DNA from: GCA-2746365 sp963711255
GTDB taxonomy: Bacteria; Pseudomonadota; Gammaproteobacteria; SZUA-229
NCBI GenBank assembly: GCA_963711255.1
Contig: CAVQDO010000005.1
Span: 1-64,000 of the forward strand
Direction: 5' to 3'
DNA length: 64,000 bases
Shown: positions 53,569-61,840 of the stretch, one piece after another
Layout: each line of letters opens with the position of its first letter
Numbering within the stretch: the stretch's first letter is position 1
The notes under the pieces: generated by a model
Databases searched by the model: none
What the model was told of the DNA's origin: nothing
What the model saw: only the letters and a program-made list of their open reading frames with translations
Position numbers and translations under genes: made by a program

Positions 53569-54231
53569 TTATTTAGCTTCAGTTGCAACTGGTGCAGCAG
53601 CTGGAGCGGCAGCAGCAGGTGCAGCCTGTGGAGCTGGAGCGTAACCATAGGGCGCATAACCGTTCTGACCGTTGTAACCGTTGTAGTAACCGTTAGAACC
53701 GTTATAGTAGTTGCTGCCATCGTAGTTGCCGTTACCGTTACCGCGGCCTCTACCTTTACCTGAAGCTTTCATACCGAAAGAGAAAGAACCGTCGAACTCA
53801 CCGTCGCCGTCTACATCACCAGCACCGTTACCGTTGCTGCTGTTGTTCCAGTTGTTGTTACCATTGTAAGAACCATTAGAACCGTTGTAAGAGCCGTTAG
53901 AGCCATTGTAACCGTTGTTACCATTGTAGTAATTGCCACCATTGTAACCGTTGCTACCATTGTAGTAGTTGTCGCCAGTGTAAGAACCGTTACCGTTACC
54001 GCGGCCTTTACCTTTACCTGAAGCTTTCATACCGAAAGAGAAAGAACCGTCGAACTCACCGTCGCCGTCTACATCGCCAGCACCGTTACCGTTGCTGCTG
54101 TTGTTCCAGTTGTTGTTACCGTTGTAGTTAGAATTGTTGTTGTCGTCGAAGAAAGGCATATCCCAATCAGCAGAAACAGCAGTCGAAGTAGCAAGAATAG
54201 TTGCAGCAGCAATTATGTGTAATGTTTTCAT
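53569..54231 (-). CDS. Sulfur globule family protein with internal duplication (220 aa)
   Basis: Signal peptide MKTLHIIAAATILATSTAVS, then DWDMPFFDDNNNSNYNGNNN. The core GAGDVDGDGEFDGSFSFGMK followed by ASGKGKGRGNGNG occurs twice (about residues 50-82 and 136-168), separated by Asn/Gly/Tyr repeats (YNGSNG units). Tail: Tyr/Pro, then Ala/Pro/Gln-rich (APAPQAAPAAAAPAA). Compared with the 136-aa copy at 55566-55976, the core has been duplicated inside the gene. Likely an envelope protein of periplasmic sulfur globules (inference from composition). Confidence 0.78.
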   Translation of the reverse strand: MKTLHIIAAATILATSTAVSADWDMPFFDDNNNSNYNGNNNWNNSSNGNGAGDVDGDGEFDGSFSFGMKASGKGKGRGNGNGSYTGDNYYNGSNGYNGGNYYNGNNGYNGSNGSYNGSNGSYNGNNNWNNSSNGNGAGDVDGDGEFDGSFSFGMKASGKGRGRGNGNGNYDGSNYYNGSNGYYNGYNGQNGYAPYGYAPAPQAAPAAAAPAAAPVATEAK

Positions 54232-54292
54232 TTTAAACCCTCAATAGTTTTGTTTAACAGCAAATATTTCATCAATATTTTTCATGCGCTTA
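54232..54292 (-). promoter_or_regulatory. 5' leader shared by two sgp genes
   Basis: About 60 bp before the ATG (GAGGGTTTAAAAT at the start-proximal end, AAATATTTGCTGTTAAACAA further up) is nearly identical to 55977-56036 before the 136-aa sgp. The GAGGG serves as ribosome-binding site. Conservation of an untranslated leader shows a recent duplication and possibly shared control. Confidence 0.6.
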
Positions 54293-54314
54293 TCGGTTCC
54301 ACCGTCAGAACCTA

Positions 54315-54350
54315 TGTGCCCATTATATTAGTATTTATTAATATAAGTCA
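54315..54350 (-). promoter_or_regulatory. Promoter of the 220-aa sgp gene
   Basis: On the minus strand TTGACT, 18 bp, TATAAT, then GGGCAC, giving a leader of roughly 80 bases. Strong match to a housekeeping promoter, in keeping with an abundant structural protein. Confidence 0.65.
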
Positions 54351-54536
54351 ATTCTTAAATACTGTCTTAAAGTAACATCGAGTTTTTTTGTTTATTAATA
54401 TCTTTATTAATATCAATTAATTAGTTAAGGTAGTTGATGTCGGAGCTTATCCGCCGTATCGCTAATTGGGTACTGAAAAACAGGTGAATTACCTAATATT
54501 TGACTGAACTTTTTTCTGCAGTCGATGCATTCAGCA

Positions 54537-54568
54537 ATAAAAAAGCCGGTGCAACGGCACCGGCTTGT
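54537..54568 (-). terminator. Terminator of the coiled-coil gene CC2
   Basis: On the minus strand GCCGGTGCC, loop GTT, GCACCGGC, T6. It lies ~65 bp after the CC2 stop. Confidence 0.85.
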
Positions 54569-54633
54569 ATTTCTTTCTGTCACTTTCAGTCAGTTTATCG
54601 ATGAAAGTATGGCAGGTTCTGAACAGACTTAAC

Positions 54634-55470
54634 TTACATGCGGTTTAGCATATCCTTACGGCTGGACTGTTGCTGCTGAACCTTTGCCGCGCGCATATCA
54701 AGGCGGTCTTTGTTACGCGTTATCAGGTCATCAATCAGCTGCTGCTGTCTGGCAATCTGCCCGCGTAAACGCTCAATCTGTTTGTCCTGCCTGGCTTTGT
54801 ATTGATCCAGACGTTGTGCTTCCAGTGCTTCTATGCGAGTAAACATCTCTGTCAGGCGTTGTCTCTGCATTGCTTTCATAGCTTGTGTACGCTGTTGACG
54901 ATCAGTTTGAATGGCATTCTCTGTATCAATAGTGGCCACAGAAGGTGAGGTCTGCTCGGCTACCTCGAGCGATGCTGTTTCAGTGGCTGTTTCAATTTCG
55001 TTCACCACAGCAATGGTTTTGGTTGCTTCTACCTCAGCTTTAGCAGCGGTCTGTTCAGTGGTTTTTTTTGCTGTTTCAGTGATTACTGTCTGAACTTCGT
55101 CCTGAGCTTTAGTTTCTACTGCTGTTTCTACAGTTGCTTCTACTGCTGTTTCTACTGTTGTTTCTACTGTTGTTTCAACTACAGCTTCAGGTGCGCTCAC
55201 CGTTTTAACAATTTCAGTTGTAACGACTGATTGTGTAGTTTCTGTGCTATCAGTCGCAGTGGCTACTAACTCTGCTGTGGTAATTTCAGCACTATCGTTT
55301 TCCATTTTGGCGACTTCCTGGTCAGTACTGCTTAGCTGCCCGTTCAGCATAATGGCAGTGGTTACGATCATGCTAACCATGATGACGGCAATGATGGCAT
55401 ATTTCCCCAATGGGCCAAAAACATTTTGGCTATCAGTGTTTTTTTTCTGTGATGTTGTGTCTGTAGTCAT
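54634..55470 (-). CDS. Membrane-anchored coiled-coil protein between sulfur-globule-like genes (CC2)
   Basis: 278 aa with the same plan as CC1: hydrophilic N-terminus (~1-23), one membrane helix (KYAIIAVIMVSMIVTTAIML, ~24-43), a Thr/Val/Glu/Ala linker with short VETT/VETA repeats (~95-120), and a C-terminal Gln/Arg-rich coiled coil (~195-275; LEAQRLDQYKARQDKQIERL). Sequence similarity to CC1 is mainly architectural. It sits between two near-identical sgp genes, all on the minus strand but each with its own terminator. Unknown family. Confidence 0.8.
   Translation of the reverse strand: MTTDTTSQKKNTDSQNVFGPLGKYAIIAVIMVSMIVTTAIMLNGQLSSTDQEVAKMENDSAEITTAELVATATDSTETTQSVVTTEIVKTVSAPEAVVETTVETTVETAVEATVETAVETKAQDEVQTVITETAKKTTEQTAAKAEVEATKTIAVVNEIETATETASLEVAEQTSPSVATIDTENAIQTDRQQRTQAMKAMQRQRLTEMFTRIEALEAQRLDQYKARQDKQIERLRGQIARQQQLIDDLITRNKDRLDMRAAKVQQQQSSRKDMLNRM
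55111..55186. repeat. Tandem 12-bp repeats inside CC2
   Basis: Variants of GTTTCTACTGCT / GTTTCTACTGTT are repeated about six times and encode the VETT/VETA linker of CC2. Slippage-prone, so linker length may vary between strains. Confidence 0.7.
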
Positions 55471-55505
55471 GATATCTCTCAGATTATTATTAGCTTGTAT
55501 ATTGA

Positions 55506-55547
55506 CAAAAAAAAGCCCGACCTCTGGGACTCCAGAAGCCGGGCCTT
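55506..55547 (-). terminator. Terminator of the 136-aa sgp gene
   Basis: On the minus strand AGGCCCGGCTTCTGGAGT, CCAGAGGTCGGGCTT, then T7: a long imperfect stem followed by a T-run. Confidence 0.8.
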
Positions 55548-55565
55548 ATTAGAAGCGATTATAAC

Positions 55566-55976
55566 TTATTTAGCTTCAGTTGCAGCGGGAGCTGCAGCAG
55601 CAACAGGCGCAGCCTGTGGAGCAGGAGCGTAACCTTGTGGAGCATAACCTTGTGGAGCATAACCGTTATAGCGGTTGTAACCGTTGTAGTAACCGTTAGA
55701 ACCATTATAGTAGTTGCTGCCATCGTAGTTGCCGTTACCGTTACCGCGGCCTTTACCTTTACCTGATGCTTTCATACCGAAAGAGAAAGAACCGTCGAAC
55801 TCACCGTCACCGTCTACATCGCCAGCACCGTTACCGTTGCTGTTGTTGTTCCAGTTGTTGTTACCGTTGTAGTTAGAATTGTCGTTGTCACCGAAGAAAG
55901 GCATATCCCAATCAGCAGAAACAGCAGTCGAAGTTGCAAGAATAGTTGCAGCAGCAATTATGTGTAATGTTTTCAT
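55566..55976 (-). CDS. Sulfur globule family protein (136 aa)
   Basis: Signal peptide MKTLHIIAAATILATSTAVS, identical to that of the 220-aa copy. One core GAGDVDGDGEFDGSFSFGMK/ASGKGKGRGNGNG, then Asn/Tyr repeats, YAPQGYAPQGYAPAPQ and an Ala-rich end. The ATG at 55976 directly before the signal peptide has GAGGG upstream; an in-frame ATG at 56021 would place 15 residues before the signal peptide and is unlikely. First of the five-gene sgp/coiled-coil set in transcription order. Confidence 0.78.
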   Translation of the reverse strand: MKTLHIIAAATILATSTAVSADWDMPFFGDNDNSNYNGNNNWNNNSNGNGAGDVDGDGEFDGSFSFGMKASGKGKGRGNGNGNYDGSNYYNGSNGYYNGYNRYNGYAPQGYAPQGYAPAPQAAPVAAAAPAATEAK

Positions 55977-56154
55977 TTTAAAACCCTCAATTGTTTTGTT
56001 TAACAGCAAATATTTCATCAATATTTTTCATGCGCCTTTTGGTCTTTATGACCAATGAGGAAAGTATATTATAAAATACTAATATTAGCAACAGCTAATG
56101 AACTTATCTGCTGTGAGAGGGTCGCAAGCCTGTTTTATACCCGGCCTGTGTTTT

Positions 56155-57585
56155 TCAGATTTTTATGGCTTTTGCATAGTCGAGTAGTTCTTCAAGCATG
56201 ACTAACTGGCTACCGATGGTGTCCGGCGCATTTTGCAGTGCATCGATTTCAGCGTAATACTGATTTAATGTCCGGTTTGATTGCACTGGATTGTTAAATT
56301 TTTCTTCTCTGTAGCGGTTCCATTGTTGCAGCTCTTCCTCATTAAGGGTTTCACGATAGTTGCGTGCTCGATAACGAAACAGCATTTCTTCGAGACGCGA
56401 GTCATCAAAGTTGAAGTGCAGTGAAGCGAGTTCATTGACCGGCGTATTTCGAATATTGTCTATTCGCTGGCTGTCGTCCCGGCTAAAAAATCCACCGGAA
56501 TAGAGCTGGCCATCAGGGTCACTAACTTCCGGAAATTCATTTTGCTGAAAGATAGCGCTGGTACGGGCAGCAAATTCACTAATATTTTGCAGAATAAGTT
56601 CACGATGCTGCTGGCAGCTATCAATATCGATTTTAAAGCGTTCAGCCGTTTTGCTATCCAGCGTTTTCAAAGGTGCAACGACAGGGCATTTGTTGATGTG
56701 GATTTGCTTAAGCGGGATGCGCTGTATTCCTTCGGGTAATTCTGCAGCGGGGGTATATAACCTGGCCGCCATTTCATCAACATCGGCTTCAAAAAACTGT
56801 TCAGGGTGCACGCTCAGGTCGTAAACAATAATGCCATTTTTATTGACCGGGTGCTGGCATATAGGCATGACGATTGCGATGGCGCCGCGTTCAGCGGGAT
56901 AACGTGAAGAGGCGTGTAAAATAGCTTCGTGGCTGCGCAGGTTGATTTGTTTGCTTACTTCCGTTTTTTTACGCAGGTTATAAATGTACTGATAAAGGCG
57001 AGGCTGTTTTTCTTTAATAAGTTTTGCCATGGCAATGGTTGCATAGACGTCGGACATGGCATCATGTGCGGCTTCGTGTTCAATGCCATTGGCTTTAGTG
57101 AGCAATTCCAGTCGAATACTGGGGCGGCCATCCTGTTCGGGCCAGTTAATGCCTTCTGGCCTGAGGGCACGAGTCAAACGTACGGTATCGATAATGTCCC
57201 AGCGGGAATTCCCGTTTTGCCATTCGTGTGCATAGGGATTAAAGAAATTCCGGTATAGCGCGTTACGGGTGAATTCATCATCAAAGCGGATGTTGTTATA
57301 GCCTGCAACGCAGGTTCCCGGAGTGGAAAACTCCTTGTGGATGGCAGCGATGAACTCGGCTTCATTCACGCCATCGGCCAGTGCTTTTTGCGGGGTTATG
57401 CCGGTGACCATACAGGCGCCGGGATCAGGCAGGCAGTCATCTGCAGGTTTGCAGTAAAGGCTTAGCGGATCACTGATAATATTGAGTTCTTCATCCGTGC
57501 GAATACCGGCAAATTGTGACAGCCGGTCATAGCGTGCATCAATACCAAAGGTTTCGTAGTCATACCAGTAGATGGAATTTGCCAT
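56155..57585 (-). CDS. sbcB: Exodeoxyribonuclease I
   Basis: 3'-5' single-strand DNA exonuclease (476 aa). DEDD motifs: WYDYETFGIDARYDRLSQFA (Asp/Glu), YNNIRFDDEFTRNALY and HDAMSDVYATI. The C-terminal SH3-like and helical parts are complete; length is normal (~475 aa). Acts in recombination and mismatch repair. Confidence 0.96.
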   Translation of the reverse strand: MANSIYWYDYETFGIDARYDRLSQFAGIRTDEELNIISDPLSLYCKPADDCLPDPGACMVTGITPQKALADGVNEAEFIAAIHKEFSTPGTCVAGYNNIRFDDEFTRNALYRNFFNPYAHEWQNGNSRWDIIDTVRLTRALRPEGINWPEQDGRPSIRLELLTKANGIEHEAAHDAMSDVYATIAMAKLIKEKQPRLYQYIYNLRKKTEVSKQINLRSHEAILHASSRYPAERGAIAIVMPICQHPVNKNGIIVYDLSVHPEQFFEADVDEMAARLYTPAAELPEGIQRIPLKQIHINKCPVVAPLKTLDSKTAERFKIDIDSCQQHRELILQNISEFAARTSAIFQQNEFPEVSDPDGQLYSGGFFSRDDSQRIDNIRNTPVNELASLHFNFDDSRLEEMLFRYRARNYRETLNEEELQQWNRYREEKFNNPVQSNRTLNQYYAEIDALQNAPDTIGSQLVMLEELLDYAKAIKI

Positions 57586-57726
57586 GTTAGTCCCTGTGAT
57601 CAGAATTTCGAAAAGCAGATCTTACCGCAGAGAAGCTGAGCTGCAGTGTTTTAATATCAAAAAGTTTTTCTCTGTTCGGTTTGTTAGCCGTATTTGACCA
57701 AATGTTCAGCTTGTTGTCGAAGTTTT

Positions 57727-58791
57727 TTAGTTTGCGCTGGTTAGGATGCAAACCGTTATTTCTTCCCGGTCATGGTAAAGGTGTTTTGCCTGTATGGTGT
57801 TTTTAATATTAGCTTCTGCCAGTTTATCATCGAGCAGATTAATACAGTCCTGGACGCTGGCCAGACGTTTTTTCATTGGCAGCTTTAAATTAAAAATGGC
57901 ATTACTGCAATCGCCATTAGTAAACCAGCGTGCTATGAGACGGCTGACATGCAATGGCCTTTCTGCCATATCACAGATTAACCAGTCCACTTTTTTCTTA
58001 GGTGTATAGGTGAAGGCATCGGTTCGTATGTGTTCTACCATACCGCTTCTCAGTAAGGCGTCATCCATGGGCCCATTATCGATGGCCGTGACCAGGCAGT
58101 CGCGTTGTACAAATTGCCAGCTCCAGCCACCCGGTGCGGCGCCCAGGTCGACTACGCTCATGCCATTCCTGATTAAATCCGGCTGCTGTGCGGCAGGCAG
58201 AAACCAGTGTATGGCTTCTTCCAGTTTTAAGGTTGAGCGGCTGGGTGCTGCACCCGGCATTTTAAGACGAATGATGCCCATGCTTTCTGTAGCGCTATTA
58301 TCGACTGGCGCGATACCGATATTCACATGCAGCGAATCAGTAAAAAACAGGTGCAGCCGCCATCTTGAATGGGCGGATAACAGGCTGTTCTTTTTTAACG
58401 CATTCACCAGGTGCGGCCGGAACTGTTTGCAGAATTTGCTGAGTGATTTGCCTTCATTGGTATCGGCATAATCCAGCTCTACATCATAAAAGTCTTTTTC
58501 TAATTTTTTTACCGCATTTAAAATATCGGGCAGCCGGTTACTTTCTGGCAGGGTCAGGCTGTCTTTGTCGCAGGCAAACCATTGCCGGGCAAAGATTAAC
58601 TGACGAAAGCTGATCGCTGTCATTAACTCGCTCAGCGCTGATTCGCCACTGCTTATCAGGCGGACATAAGCAGACTGATCGCTGGTCTGAATATAGGCGG
58701 AAAACTGCCTGGCGCTGGCCAGCTCCATTATTTCTCCGGCGCATTCTTTTTCAAAACCGGCGCGGCACAGCAATATAATCTGCTTCAGCAT
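57727..58791 (-). CDS. rlmM: 23S rRNA 2'-O-ribose methyltransferase RlmM
   Basis: Methylates C2498 of 23S rRNA (E. coli numbering). 354 aa: N-terminal THUMP-like domain (~1-170), then a Rossmann methyltransferase with SAM loop VVDLGAAPGGWSWQFVQRD and catalytic K-D-K-E type residues (DWLICDMAERP; NLKLPMKKR). ATG at 58791; divergent from ibaG. Confidence 0.94.
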   Translation of the reverse strand: MLKQIILLCRAGFEKECAGEIMELASARQFSAYIQTSDQSAYVRLISSGESALSELMTAISFRQLIFARQWFACDKDSLTLPESNRLPDILNAVKKLEKDFYDVELDYADTNEGKSLSKFCKQFRPHLVNALKKNSLLSAHSRWRLHLFFTDSLHVNIGIAPVDNSATESMGIIRLKMPGAAPSRSTLKLEEAIHWFLPAAQQPDLIRNGMSVVDLGAAPGGWSWQFVQRDCLVTAIDNGPMDDALLRSGMVEHIRTDAFTYTPKKKVDWLICDMAERPLHVSRLIARWFTNGDCSNAIFNLKLPMKKRLASVQDCINLLDDKLAEANIKNTIQAKHLYHDREEITVCILTSAN

Positions 58792-58878
58792 GGGTAATTA
58801 CCCCACATTGGTAGGGTGTCAAAGTTGTGCTGACGTTGTACCATTGCTTTTTTAATATATTGGTACTTAGAGGGTGAG

Positions 58879-59118
58879 ATGGAAACAGACGAAGTTAAGC
58901 GCATTATAGAAGCGGGTATAAAGGGTTGTGAAGCCACGGTCACTGCAGATGGCAGCAAGTATACCGCAATCGTGGTGTCAGATGAATTTGAAGGTAAAAC
59001 CATGGTGGCTGAACAAAAAATGGTTTATGCGCTGGTTAACGAGCATATTCAAAGCGGTGCTATACATGCGTTGACGATTAAGGCTTTCACCAGGTCAGAG
59101 TGGGCTGCTCAGAGTTAG
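58879..59118 (+). CDS. ibaG: BolA-family protein IbaG
   Basis: 79-aa BolA-like protein (VKRIIEAGIKGCEATVTADG; DEFEGKTMVAEQKMVYALVN; IHALTIKAFT). BolA-family proteins pair with monothiol glutaredoxins in iron-sulfur handling; IbaG/YrbA is the short acid-responsive type. GAGGGTGAG precedes the ATG. Confidence 0.92.
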   Translation: METDEVKRIIEAGIKGCEATVTADGSKYTAIVVSDEFEGKTMVAEQKMVYALVNEHIQSGAIHALTIKAFTRSEWAAQS

Positions 59119-59146
59119 TCGTTGTTTTCTATGCTTTAAAAAAATG

Positions 59147-59257
59147 GTTTACCGCGGAGGCGCAGAGATCGCAGAGGATAACTTTGTGGCAATTTTAAAA
59201 TATATCGGCTTTACTTCTAAACGCTTTTCTCTGCGACCTCTGCGTCTCCGTGGTAAA
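59147..59257. repeat. ~110-bp inverted repeat, second copy of the 'ACCACGGAGGC' family
   Basis: TTTACCGCGGAGGCGCAGAG (from 59148) pairs with CTCTGCGTCTCCGTGGTAAA (to 59257), and inner GATCGCAGAG pairs with CTCTGCGACC. Relative to the copy at 30408-30513 both arms have changed together in several places. It fills the ibaG-suhB gap and could act as a two-sided terminator. Confidence 0.7.
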
Positions 59258-59268
59258 AAAGCCTGTCA

Positions 59269-60072
59269 CTATCTCAAATAATTGCTGGCCTTCACTTTTT
59301 CCTGGATGATTCTTATCATCTCGGGAAAAACCTTCGGCGCTGCAGCGATGATGTCACCACTTTTAAGGTAACCATCCTTGTTTTCAAAGTCGCTGACGAT
59401 TCCGCCGGCTTCTCGCACTATCAGTGCACCAGCAGCAATATCCCAGGCTTTTAAATTGAATTCCCAGAAACCGTCAATACGGCCTGCGGCCAGCCAGGCG
59501 AGGTCGAGTGCGGCTGAACCCGGGCGCCGAATACCGGCGGTTTTCTGCATTAGCTCTTTCATGGTTGCCAGGTAGGTATCGAGATAGCTTTGGTCGTAGT
59601 AAGGGAATCCTGTTCCGAGTAAGGCATTTTCCAGACCTTTGTGGCTGGTGACGCGAATTTTTTTGTCATTCAGCATGGCGCCATTACCGCGTGACGCAGT
59701 AAATAACTCCTGTGAGATGGGGTCGTAAATTACGCCCACTTCCAGTCGATCTTTATATTTTAGCGCAATTGAAACTGCAAACTGTGGAAAGCCATGCAGG
59801 TAATTTGTGGTGCCGTCCAGCGGGTCGATAATCCACTGAAAGTCAGAACTTTCCGACTGACTGCCGCTTTCTTCAGCCAGGATGCCATGATCAGGATAAG
59901 CCTGTTTAATTGTAGATATAATAATTTCTTCCGCCATATGATCAACATTACTGACGAAATCATTATTTTGTTTGGTGACGACTTTGAGACGGTCCAGCCT
60001 GTCCATATTACGGACAATAATGTCTCCGGCAGCGCGCGCAGCACGTACCGCTATATTTACCATTGGTTGCAT
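59269..60072 (-). CDS. suhB: Inositol monophosphatase family protein SuhB
   Basis: 267 aa. Metal and substrate motifs are intact: ILAEESGSQ, WIIDPLDGTTNYLHGFPQFA and WDIAAGALIVREAGG. In E. coli SuhB also binds RNA polymerase as part of rRNA antitermination. It is the intact relative of the frameshifted gene at 40493-41312. Divergent from trmJ, as is common. Confidence 0.94.
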   Translation of the reverse strand: MQPMVNIAVRAARAAGDIIVRNMDRLDRLKVVTKQNNDFVSNVDHMAEEIIISTIKQAYPDHGILAEESGSQSESSDFQWIIDPLDGTTNYLHGFPQFAVSIALKYKDRLEVGVIYDPISQELFTASRGNGAMLNDKKIRVTSHKGLENALLGTGFPYYDQSYLDTYLATMKELMQKTAGIRRPGSAALDLAWLAAGRIDGFWEFNLKAWDIAAGALIVREAGGIVSDFENKDGYLKSGDIIAAAPKVFPEMIRIIQEKVKASNYLR

Positions 60073-60146
60073 GACTATTTTTTAAAGAACAAGGGTTGAG
60101 AAAAACAAGCTTTTAATTTTCCGCGTAGCATAGCAGAATACGCGCC

Positions 60147-60905
60147 ATGACACAGCAGGCAAATCTACCTCTTCTGAAAAATATCCGTATTGTTCTGGTT
60201 AACACCTCGCATCCGGGCAATATTGGCGCCACAGCACGGGCAATGAAAAACATGGGCTTAAGCCAGCTGTACCTGGTGGAGCCCAAACAGCATCCTACGG
60301 TTGAGGCGTTTCGCCGTTCTGTAGGGGCAAATGACGTGCTCGACAGTGCGGTTGTGGTCGATGATCTGGCGCAGGCAATATCGGGTTGCGTCTGGGTAGC
60401 GGGAACCAGTGCGCGCCTGCGGACTATCGAATGGCCTATCCTGGAGCCGCGAGAATGTGTTGCGCAGGGAGCAGAGTTCCTCGAGCAGGGAGAGATTGCG
60501 ATTGTTTTCGGACGTGAAAACAGTGGCTTGACCAATGAAGAAATGGAAAAATGTAATGTCCTGCTGCATATACCAACCAATCCCGAATACAGTTCGCTAA
60601 ATCTGGCTGCGGCTGTTCAGGTGGTCTGTTATGAGTTTCGCCTGGCCATGATGGCTGAGAAAGCGGTAAAAGTTAAAGGCAAGAAGCATCGTGAAGATGC
60701 TATTGCTGGTTCTGAGCAGCTAGATGGAATGTATCAGCATTTGCGTGAAGCACTTAACGGGCTGGGTTTTTTTGGTACCAATAATCCCGATGTGGTGATG
60801 CGCCGTTTAAAGAGCCTGTTTAACCGCGCGGCGACCACACAAAGAGAGGTTGGTATTGTGCGGGGGATTTGTGCAGCTATTCAGGAAAGGAAGCGCTCCA
60901 GGTAG
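60147..60905 (+). CDS. trmJ: tRNA (cytidine/uridine-32 2'-O) methyltransferase
   Basis: SPOUT-class enzyme (252 aa). IRIVLVNTSHPGNIGATARA start, IAIVFGRENSGLTNEEMEKC and IPTNPEYSSLNLAAAVQVV form the knotted SAM-binding end; a C-terminal helical extension is present as in TrmJ. ATG at 60147. Confidence 0.95.
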   Translation: MTQQANLPLLKNIRIVLVNTSHPGNIGATARAMKNMGLSQLYLVEPKQHPTVEAFRRSVGANDVLDSAVVVDDLAQAISGCVWVAGTSARLRTIEWPILEPRECVAQGAEFLEQGEIAIVFGRENSGLTNEEMEKCNVLLHIPTNPEYSSLNLAAAVQVVCYEFRLAMMAEKAVKVKGKKHREDAIAGSEQLDGMYQHLREALNGLGFFGTNNPDVVMRRLKSLFNRAATTQREVGIVRGICAAIQERKRSR

Positions 60906-60937
60906 CCGGTCGCTGGTAGCCGGCCATTATTCAACAC

Positions 60938-61378
60938 TTAGTTTTCAAAATGATCAATATGCAGATCATTCGGAAAGGGGCGGCCTTTACCCGTTTCCAG
61001 GTAATCTTTAAGACTTAACATGAATACCGCCCATTTCGTGCTGCAATGCGCGCACAAACTGGTTTGTTCAGCCCAGTTGGTATGGGAAAAATTAATCAGG
61101 ACCTGGTGGTCATTTTTGCTCAACTCGAAACTGACAATGGTATTTTTCCATTCGCCCTCGACTTCAGTACACTGCCAGACAATTTTCTTATTTTCGATTT
61201 TTTCTTTCACCGTCATCTCGACGGACATGTCGCCAAAATGGAAATATAACTTGCCGCCGACATCGCTGTCACCGGTAGCTTTTGTCCACCAGCCTGATAA
61301 TCCTTCAAGCGTGCTGATAGCATGGTATACGGTTTCGATTTTTTCGATAACGCCAACCTGGTGGTATATTTCTGCCAT
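60938..61378 (-). CDS. SRPBCC-superfamily (AHSA1-like) protein
   Basis: 146-aa START-like fold protein: VYHAISTLEGLSGWWTKATG, VGGKLYFHFGDMSVEMTVKE, VLINFSHTNWAEQ. Resembles AHSA1/YndB-type ligand-binding proteins. The ligand is unknown. It is read with the DUF423 gene upstream (13 bp gap), possibly as a pair. Confidence 0.8.
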   Translation of the reverse strand: MAEIYHQVGVIEKIETVYHAISTLEGLSGWWTKATGDSDVGGKLYFHFGDMSVEMTVKEKIENKKIVWQCTEVEGEWKNTIVSFELSKNDHQVLINFSHTNWAEQTSLCAHCSTKWAVFMLSLKDYLETGKGRPFPNDLHIDHFEN

Positions 61379-61391
61379 TGTATTATCCGGT

Positions 61392-61772
61392 CTAGTCTTT
61401 ATTCTTTATTTTGAGGTAATTGAAAGCCAGTATTGTCCATGCAATAAGAAAACAAACGCCACCTATCGGGGTGATCATGCCCAGCCACGGGGTGTTACTT
61501 AAGGTCAGCAAATACAGGCTGCCGCTGAATAAAATTATACCGCTAAACATAAACAATGCAGCGGTATTGTTAAAGCGCAATTTGTCATGTTTACTGAGCA
61601 GGCCAATCAGTATCAGGCCAATGCCATGCATCATTTGATAGTCGGCCGCAGTTTTAAAAACACTGATATATTCAACAGTTAATACATTTTTTAAGCCGTG
61701 CGCGGCGAATGCGCCTGCTGCAACGGCAATAAAAGCATTGATAGCACCTGCTGCAATAATCAAATTAACCAT
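61392..61772 (-). CDS. DUF423 membrane protein
   Basis: 126 aa with four predicted membrane helices; AVAAGAFAAHGLKNVLT and the MHGIGLILIGLL segment are the DUF423 family marks, with GMITPIGGVCFLIAWTIL near the end. Function unknown. Confidence 0.88.
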   Translation of the reverse strand: MVNLIIAAGAINAFIAVAAGAFAAHGLKNVLTVEYISVFKTAADYQMMHGIGLILIGLLSKHDKLRFNNTAALFMFSGIILFSGSLYLLTLSNTPWLGMITPIGGVCFLIAWTILAFNYLKIKNKD

Positions 61773-61840
61773 TTTTTAAACCTTGAATTCATAATATACT
61801 CTGCTCAGATTTTATTTTAATGATTTCCTGGAGAGTTTGC

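Noticed and set aside
53569..54231. Silk- or ice-nucleation-like repeat protein for the Asn/Gly-rich gene
   Set aside because: Signal peptide, the acidic core plus GKGKGRG motif and the Tyr/Pro tail fit the sulfur globule family better.
55111..55186. CRISPR-like short repeats
   Set aside because: The units are 12-bp coding repeats in the CC2 linker with no spacers; no CRISPR array or cas gene is in the window.
60904..60930. GGTAGCCGGTCGCTGGTAGCCGG direct repeat after trmJ (split: GGTAGCCGGTC, GCTGGTAGCCGG)
   Set aside because: Only two ~9-bp units; too short to call an element without other copies in the window.
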